Below are positions 59,594 through 64,000 of a stretch of 64,000 bases of DNA, one piece after another. The number at the start of each line of letters is the position of its first letter. Position 1 is the stretch's first letter. This DNA comes from an uncultured Pelagibacteraceae bacterium (lineage in GTDB: Bacteria > Pseudomonadota > Alphaproteobacteria > Pelagibacterales > Pelagibacteraceae). The notes beneath the pieces were generated by a model, which worked only from the letters and a program-made list of their open reading frames with translations, did not search any database and had not been told where the DNA came from. The stretch covers positions 1 to 64,000 of the forward strand of contig CACHOJ010000005.1 in the NCBI GenBank assembly GCA_902581405.1, in the 5' to 3' direction. The position numbers and the translations under genes are program-made.

Positions 59594-60349
59594 TCAAATC
59601 CTAACAGGTATACCCTTTGAGTCCAGATATTCTTTAGCTTCTTTCACAGAATATTTTCCATAATGAAATATGGATGCTGCTAAAACTGCGCTAGCATTGC
59701 CTAATTTGATGCCATCGACTAAATGATCAAGATCCCCAACCCCACCTGATGCTATTGTAGGTATATTTACCAAAGATGATATTTTTGACATTAGGTTAAT
59801 GTCATAGCCAACCTGAGTTCCATCTCTGTCCATTGAAGTGACTAATAACTCACCTGCTCCACTATCTTCCATCTTCTTTGCAAATTCTAATGCATCAATT
59901 CCGGTATTATTTCGACCGCCATGAGTAAAAACTTCCCATTTATCTCCATTTTTCTTAGCATCGATTGCAACAACAATACATTGTGATCCAAATTTTTTTG
60001 AACTTTTAACTACAACATCTGCGTTTTGGACCGCAGCTGTATTAATTGAAACCTTGTCAGCCCCACAGTTTAAAAGTTTGCTAATATCATCCACACTTCT
60101 AACTCCACCACCAACAGTTAAAGGTACAAAACATTTTTTAGAGGTATCTTTAACTACTTCATAAATTGTATCTCTATTTTCATTTGATGCTGTGATATCT
60201 AAAAAACAAATTTCATCTGCACCACCATCACTATAAATCTTTGCTTGTTCCACTGGGTCTCCTGCATCTTGTAAATCAACAAAGTTTATACCTTTTACAA
60301 CTCTTCCATTTTTAACATCTAAGCAAGGTATAATTCTATTTTTAAGCAT
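59594..60349 (-). CDS. hisF: Imidazole glycerol phosphate synthase subunit HisF
   Basis: [36 protein letters not shown]. Confidence 0.97.
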   Translation of the reverse strand: MLKNRIIPCLDVKNGRVVKGINFVDLQDAGDPVEQAKIYSDGGADEICFLDITASNENRDTIYEVVKDTSKKCFVPLTVGGGVRSVDDISKLLNCGADKVSINTAAVQNADVVVKSSKKFGSQCIVVAIDAKKNGDKWEVFTHGGRNNTGIDALEFAKKMEDSGAGELLVTSMDRDGTQVGYDINLMSKISSLVNIPTIASGGVGDLDHLVDGIKLGNASAVLAASIFHYGKYSVKEAKEYLDSKGIPVRI

Positions 60350-61067
60350 TTATTTCTTTTGCAAGTTCATCTAATTTAATATCACCATCATATATAGCTT
60401 TACCAACGATAATTCCCTCAATATTTTTATTTCCTAAATCTTTTGCTTTTCTAATATCATTAATTGAAGAAACTCCTCCAGAAATAATCACTGGACAATT
60501 TGAATTATTAGCTACATTTTCTGTTTCCTCAAAATTTGGGCTTCGCTTCATACCATCTCTATTAATATCGGTATAAATTAATCTACTTGCTCCATAATTA
60601 TTTACATCTTTTAAAAATTCTAAAGTTTTTAAATTAGAATTTTCTTTCCATCCAGATACAGACAGATAACCATCTTTAGCATCTAGACCTAAAGCAATCT
60701 TGTCTGGAAATTTTTTACAAGCTTCTTTTAGAAAGTTTTTATCTTTTATTGCAGCACTTCCTAAAATTACTTTCTCAACTCCAGCATCAGTATATTTTTG
60801 AATACTTTCAAAGTTTCTTACACCTCCACCAATTTCAATTTTAAGATCAAATTTACCAACAATTTCCTCAATAATATCAATGTTAACAGTCTCTCCTGTT
60901 AATGCTCCATCCAAATCAACTATGTGTAAATTTTTAAACCCATGATCATTATATTTACCAGCTTGTTCAACTGGAGACATTTCATATTCAGTTTTATTAT
61001 CAAAGTCTCCTTTGATTAACCTCACGCATTTTTTATCTTTGATGTCTATTGCAGGAAATATTTTCAT
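60342..61067 (-). CDS. hisA: ProFAR isomerase HisA
   Basis: [43 protein letters not shown]. Confidence 0.96.
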   Translation of the reverse strand: MKIFPAIDIKDKKCVRLIKGDFDNKTEYEMSPVEQAGKYNDHGFKNLHIVDLDGALTGETVNIDIIEEIVGKFDLKIEIGGGVRNFESIQKYTDAGVEKVILGSAAIKDKNFLKEACKKFPDKIALGLDAKDGYLSVSGWKENSNLKTLEFLKDVNNYGASRLIYTDINRDGMKRSPNFEETENVANNSNCPVIISGGVSSINDIRKAKDLGNKNIEGIIVGKAIYDGDIKLDELAKEINA

Positions 61068-61981
61068 TTTATATAGGATTTAGGAACTTCGAGAATAGAA
61101 TTTGGTGTTAATTCTTTTTTATTTTTTCTGTAAGCATAGATTTTATACTTGTCTACTTTTTGGGAATTTAATTTTTTACATTCAATTTCACTTAATAGTT
61201 TTTCACATTTTTTTTCTGAACGGACCCCATCAAAAAAAGCAATTCTTTGAGGCATTTTGCTTTTGCCAAAAGTATTTTTATATCGTGAAATAAAGCTATT
61301 ATATAAACCGTATCTTAAATTTTGCTCTAATCCTTTCGTTGGATGGTTTGAAATACCTTTAAAGTCAACTTTAAGTTCCCCATCAATCCAAACTTTCATA
61401 AAACCTTTTTTAGAATCTGGATGCCAATTTGTGTTGAATATAATTTGAGTCCAATTTCCAATAAACTCGTCATTTTGTTTTAATACTATCTGACTATCTC
61501 TGAAGGTGTCCCCATTTCTATTAAAAGTTAATCCAGCGTGAGTATGCTTAAACATAACTAAAACTTTTGAAGGCTTTAGTCTTTTCCATTGAATAAGGGA
61601 CATGTTTGATGGAGCGACAGAATTGTAATCCTTTGGTAAATAAATATAAAACTGATACCAACGTTCTACTTTAGATGGGTATTTTTTATAATAAAGTTCT
61701 GTTCTCTCTCTGTCATTTTTACAATCACTCCATTTTGGTTCATAACCACATTCTCCATCATTTAATTCAAACTTGATAGATTTTTCACCAACTATTGAAA
61801 AGTCAGAAATAGATACAGGATTTATTGCATGTTTAGCATTAAGCATATGAAATTCTTCTGGAATTGACCTGCCGTATTTATCTTCCTTTAACGCTTTTTT
61901 TACTTTGGAAAATTTAGTTTTTGAAAAAGCATTGTTTGTTAAAAATATTCCAATTACTAGAAACAATAAAAAATTTTTCAT
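61064..61981 (-). CDS. Exported polysaccharide lyase/heparin lyase I-like jelly-roll protein (family uncertain)
   Basis: Signal peptide (MKNFLLFLVIGIFLTNNAFS); ERWYQFYIYLPKDY, SLIQWKRL, GNWTQIIFNTNWHPDSKKGFMKVWIDGELKVDFKG, LRYGLYNS. Confidence 0.75.
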   Translation of the reverse strand: MKNFLLFLVIGIFLTNNAFSKTKFSKVKKALKEDKYGRSIPEEFHMLNAKHAINPVSISDFSIVGEKSIKFELNDGECGYEPKWSDCKNDRERTELYYKKYPSKVERWYQFYIYLPKDYNSVAPSNMSLIQWKRLKPSKVLVMFKHTHAGLTFNRNGDTFRDSQIVLKQNDEFIGNWTQIIFNTNWHPDSKKGFMKVWIDGELKVDFKGISNHPTKGLEQNLRYGLYNSFISRYKNTFGKSKMPQRIAFFDGVRSEKKCEKLLSEIECKKLNSQKVDKYKIYAYRKNKKELTPNSILEVPKSYIK

Positions 61982-62604
61982 AAATTTATAAAATTATCAA
62001 TTATTTTAAGTCCAATTTTATCACTCTTTTCTGGGTGGAATTGAGTACCAAAGATATTTTGTTTTTCAGCAGCACAAACTACATTTGTTGAGTAATCAGT
62101 TGTTGCTGAAATTACAGATTTATCCTCAGGTACAAATTCATAACTGTGAACGAAGTACATGTGAGAATTATTTTCTATGCCTTTAAAAATCTTACTTTCT
62201 TTCTTAATATTAATTTCATTCCAACCAATGTGTGGAAGCTTAAATTTACCGCCTTGGTTATCAATTTTAGAAACTTTACCAGAAATCCAACCTAATCCTT
62301 TAGTCTCAACTTCCTCGTAACCAATATCCGCAAACATTTGTAGCCCAACACAAATTCCAAGAAGTGGTTTTTTACTTCCTAATGCAAATTCATTAAGAGT
62401 ATCTATCAAACCATTAATATTCTTAAGCCCGTCAATGCAGCTCTTAAAAGATCCTTGTCCAGGTAATACAACTTTATCGCTAGTTTTTATTGTTTCAAGA
62501 TCAGATGTTACTTCAATATTTACTTTATCTTTTGCAACTTCCTTAAACGAATTAATTACAGAACTTATGTTACCTGAATTGTAGTCAACAATTGTGACAT
62601 TCAT
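61978..62604 (-). CDS. hisH: Imidazole glycerol phosphate synthase subunit HisH
   Basis: VLPGQGSFKSC, LLGICVGLQMFAD, GTQFHPEKS. Confidence 0.96.
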   Translation of the reverse strand: MNVTIVDYNSGNISSVINSFKEVAKDKVNIEVTSDLETIKTSDKVVLPGQGSFKSCIDGLKNINGLIDTLNEFALGSKKPLLGICVGLQMFADIGYEEVETKGLGWISGKVSKIDNQGGKFKLPHIGWNEINIKKESKIFKGIENNSHMYFVHSYEFVPEDKSVISATTDYSTNVVCAAEKQNIFGTQFHPEKSDKIGLKIIDNFINL

Positions 62605-62609
62605 TAAAT

Positions 62610-63200
62610 TTATAAAGAACCTTTTGTAGAAGGTATTGTAGTTTTATTTCTTGGATCCATTTCTAAAGCAGCACGTAATGATCTTGCTAATCCTTTAAAG
62701 CAAGACTCGATTATGTGGTGACTATTATCACCATAAATGTTTTCAACGTGCAAAGTAATTCCTGCAGCTTGTGAAAAAGCTTGGAACCATTCTTTAAATA
62801 GTTCCGTGTCCATCTCACCTAATTTTTCTACTTTCAATTTTACTTTCCAAATTAAATAAGGTCTATTTGAAACATCGATTGCAACTCTAGTTAATGTTTC
62901 ATCCATCGGAATCATCGCATGTGCATATCTTTTTATACCAACAAATTTTTTAGATGCTTTTTTCAAACATTCACCAATTGCAATTCCTGTATCTTCAGTT
63001 GTGTGGTGAAGATCAATGTGCGTATCACCTTTAGCTTTAATATTCATATCCATTGAAGAGTGTTTTGATAATTGCTCAAGCATATGATCTAAAAATCCTA
63101 TACCTGTGTCAACTTTGTACTTACCTTTGCCATCAATATTTAAATCGACGCTTATGTTGGTCTCTTTTGTTTTTCTAGTTATTTTGGCTTTACGTTTCAT
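62610..63200 (-). CDS. hisB: Imidazoleglycerol-phosphate dehydratase
   Basis: [52 protein letters not shown]. Confidence 0.97.
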   Translation of the reverse strand: MKRKAKITRKTKETNISVDLNIDGKGKYKVDTGIGFLDHMLEQLSKHSSMDMNIKAKGDTHIDLHHTTEDTGIAIGECLKKASKKFVGIKRYAHAMIPMDETLTRVAIDVSNRPYLIWKVKLKVEKLGEMDTELFKEWFQAFSQAAGITLHVENIYGDNSHHIIESCFKGLARSLRAALEMDPRNKTTIPSTKGSL

Positions 63201-63256
63201 AATCTGAAAAAGGTATATATCTATTATTCAATTATGGCAATAATTCTAGACTTGGT

Positions 63257-63286
63257 CTTGAACTATTAGATTTAGTATCCATCTAT
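63257..63286 (+). promoter_or_regulatory. Sigma32-like heat-shock promoter of hslVU
   Basis: CTTGAAC-N14-TCCATCTAT resembles CTTGAAA-N11-16-CCCATNT; directly upstream of hslV. Confidence 0.6.
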
Positions 63287-63291
63287 ATTCT

Positions 63292-63807
63292 ATGACAACA
63301 ATAGTATTAGTGAGAAAAAATAACGAAGTAGTAGTTGCTGGAGATGGCCAAGTTAGTATGGGAAATACAGTAATTAAGAAGACTGCAAATAAAGTTCGTA
63401 AGATTGAGAAAAGAAATGTGATCGCAGGATTTGCAGGTTCTACTGCAGATGCCCTAACATTATTTGAAAGATTAGAGTCTAAACTAGAAAAACATGCTGG
63501 AAATTTAGCAAGAGCAGCTGTTGAATTAGCTAAAGATTGGCGAACAGATAAGTATTTAAGAAGATTAGAAGCCTTAATGGCTGTTGGTGACAAAGAAAAT
63601 AGTTTTATTATTTCAGGAACTGGGGATGTTTTGGAGCCTGAAGGTGATGTTATTGGAATAGGATCTGGAGGAAATTATGCATTAGCATCTGCTAAAGTAT
63701 TAATGGACACAGATTTATCTGCTGAGGAAGTTGCTAAAAAGGCGATTAAAGTTGCTTCTGAAATATGTGTTTTCACAAATGACAACTTAAACATTGAAAA
63801 AATTTAA
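63292..63807 (+). CDS. hslV: ATP-dependent protease subunit HslV
   Basis: [48 protein letters not shown]. Confidence 0.97.
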   Translation: MTTIVLVRKNNEVVVAGDGQVSMGNTVIKKTANKVRKIEKRNVIAGFAGSTADALTLFERLESKLEKHAGNLARAAVELAKDWRTDKYLRRLEALMAVGDKENSFIISGTGDVLEPEGDVIGIGSGGNYALASAKVLMDTDLSAEEVAKKAIKVASEICVFTNDNLNIEKI

Positions 63808-63808
63808 T

Positions 63809-64000
63809 ATGGAAAAATCAAACGTGACAACTCTACCAAACGCTAAAGTAAAAAAAGAAAATAGTAATATCCAAAATTCATTATCTCCAAGAGAAATTGT
63901 TTCGGAATTGGATAGATTTGTTGTTGGTCAAAACAAAGCAAAAAGAGCTGTTGCAATTGCTTTAAGAAACAGATGGAGAAGACAAGCTTTAGAGGGTGAC
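63809..64000 (+). CDS. hslU: ATP-dependent protease ATPase subunit HslU (partial, runs off the window end)
   Basis: [40 protein letters not shown]. Confidence 0.95.
   Translation, partial: MEKSNVTTLPNAKVKKENSNIQNSLSPREIVSELDRFVVGQNKAKRAVAIALRNRWRRQALEGD

Noticed and set aside
1-64000. CRISPR arrays, IS elements, prophage, toxin-antitoxin or defence islands
   Set aside because: No direct-repeat arrays, transposase/integrase motifs or defence-gene signatures were found in the ORFs; the EVE-domain protein sits alone among housekeeping genes.

Overview
AT-rich, tightly packed alphaproteobacterial chromosome segment, most consistent with a SAR11/Pelagibacter-type streamlined genome (inferred from composition, gene content and gene order; no search was run). 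Most of the window is housekeeping: rpsP, ffh, dapF-ftsY, ccmC-H, hspQ, ispZ, argG, folD, hemD/hemC, tsaD, acs, rpe, purH, ftsK-lolA, the his operon and hslVU, plus one tRNA-Gly(GCC). The less ordinary parts are: (1) a GC-rich structured leader upstream of ffh; (2) a 2-hydroxy/keto-acid cluster (about 10.3-21.2 kb) with a TRAP transporter whose small and large permeases are both enlarged, the large one carrying a roughly 300-aa coiled-coil tail; (3) a photolyase-like protein that begins directly with the FAD domain and carries a divergent C-terminal domain; (4) a malate thiokinase/malyl-CoA lyase triad (mtkAB-mcl) that looks like sucCD; (5) a secreted polysaccharide-lyase-like gene inside the his operon; (6) two sulfotransferases flanking the tRNA; (7) several short RNA hairpins or microORFs; (8) a sigma32-like, possibly leaderless promoter for hslVU. 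No CRISPR array, IS element, prophage or rRNA was seen. Product calls come from reading motifs in the translations; no database search was done.
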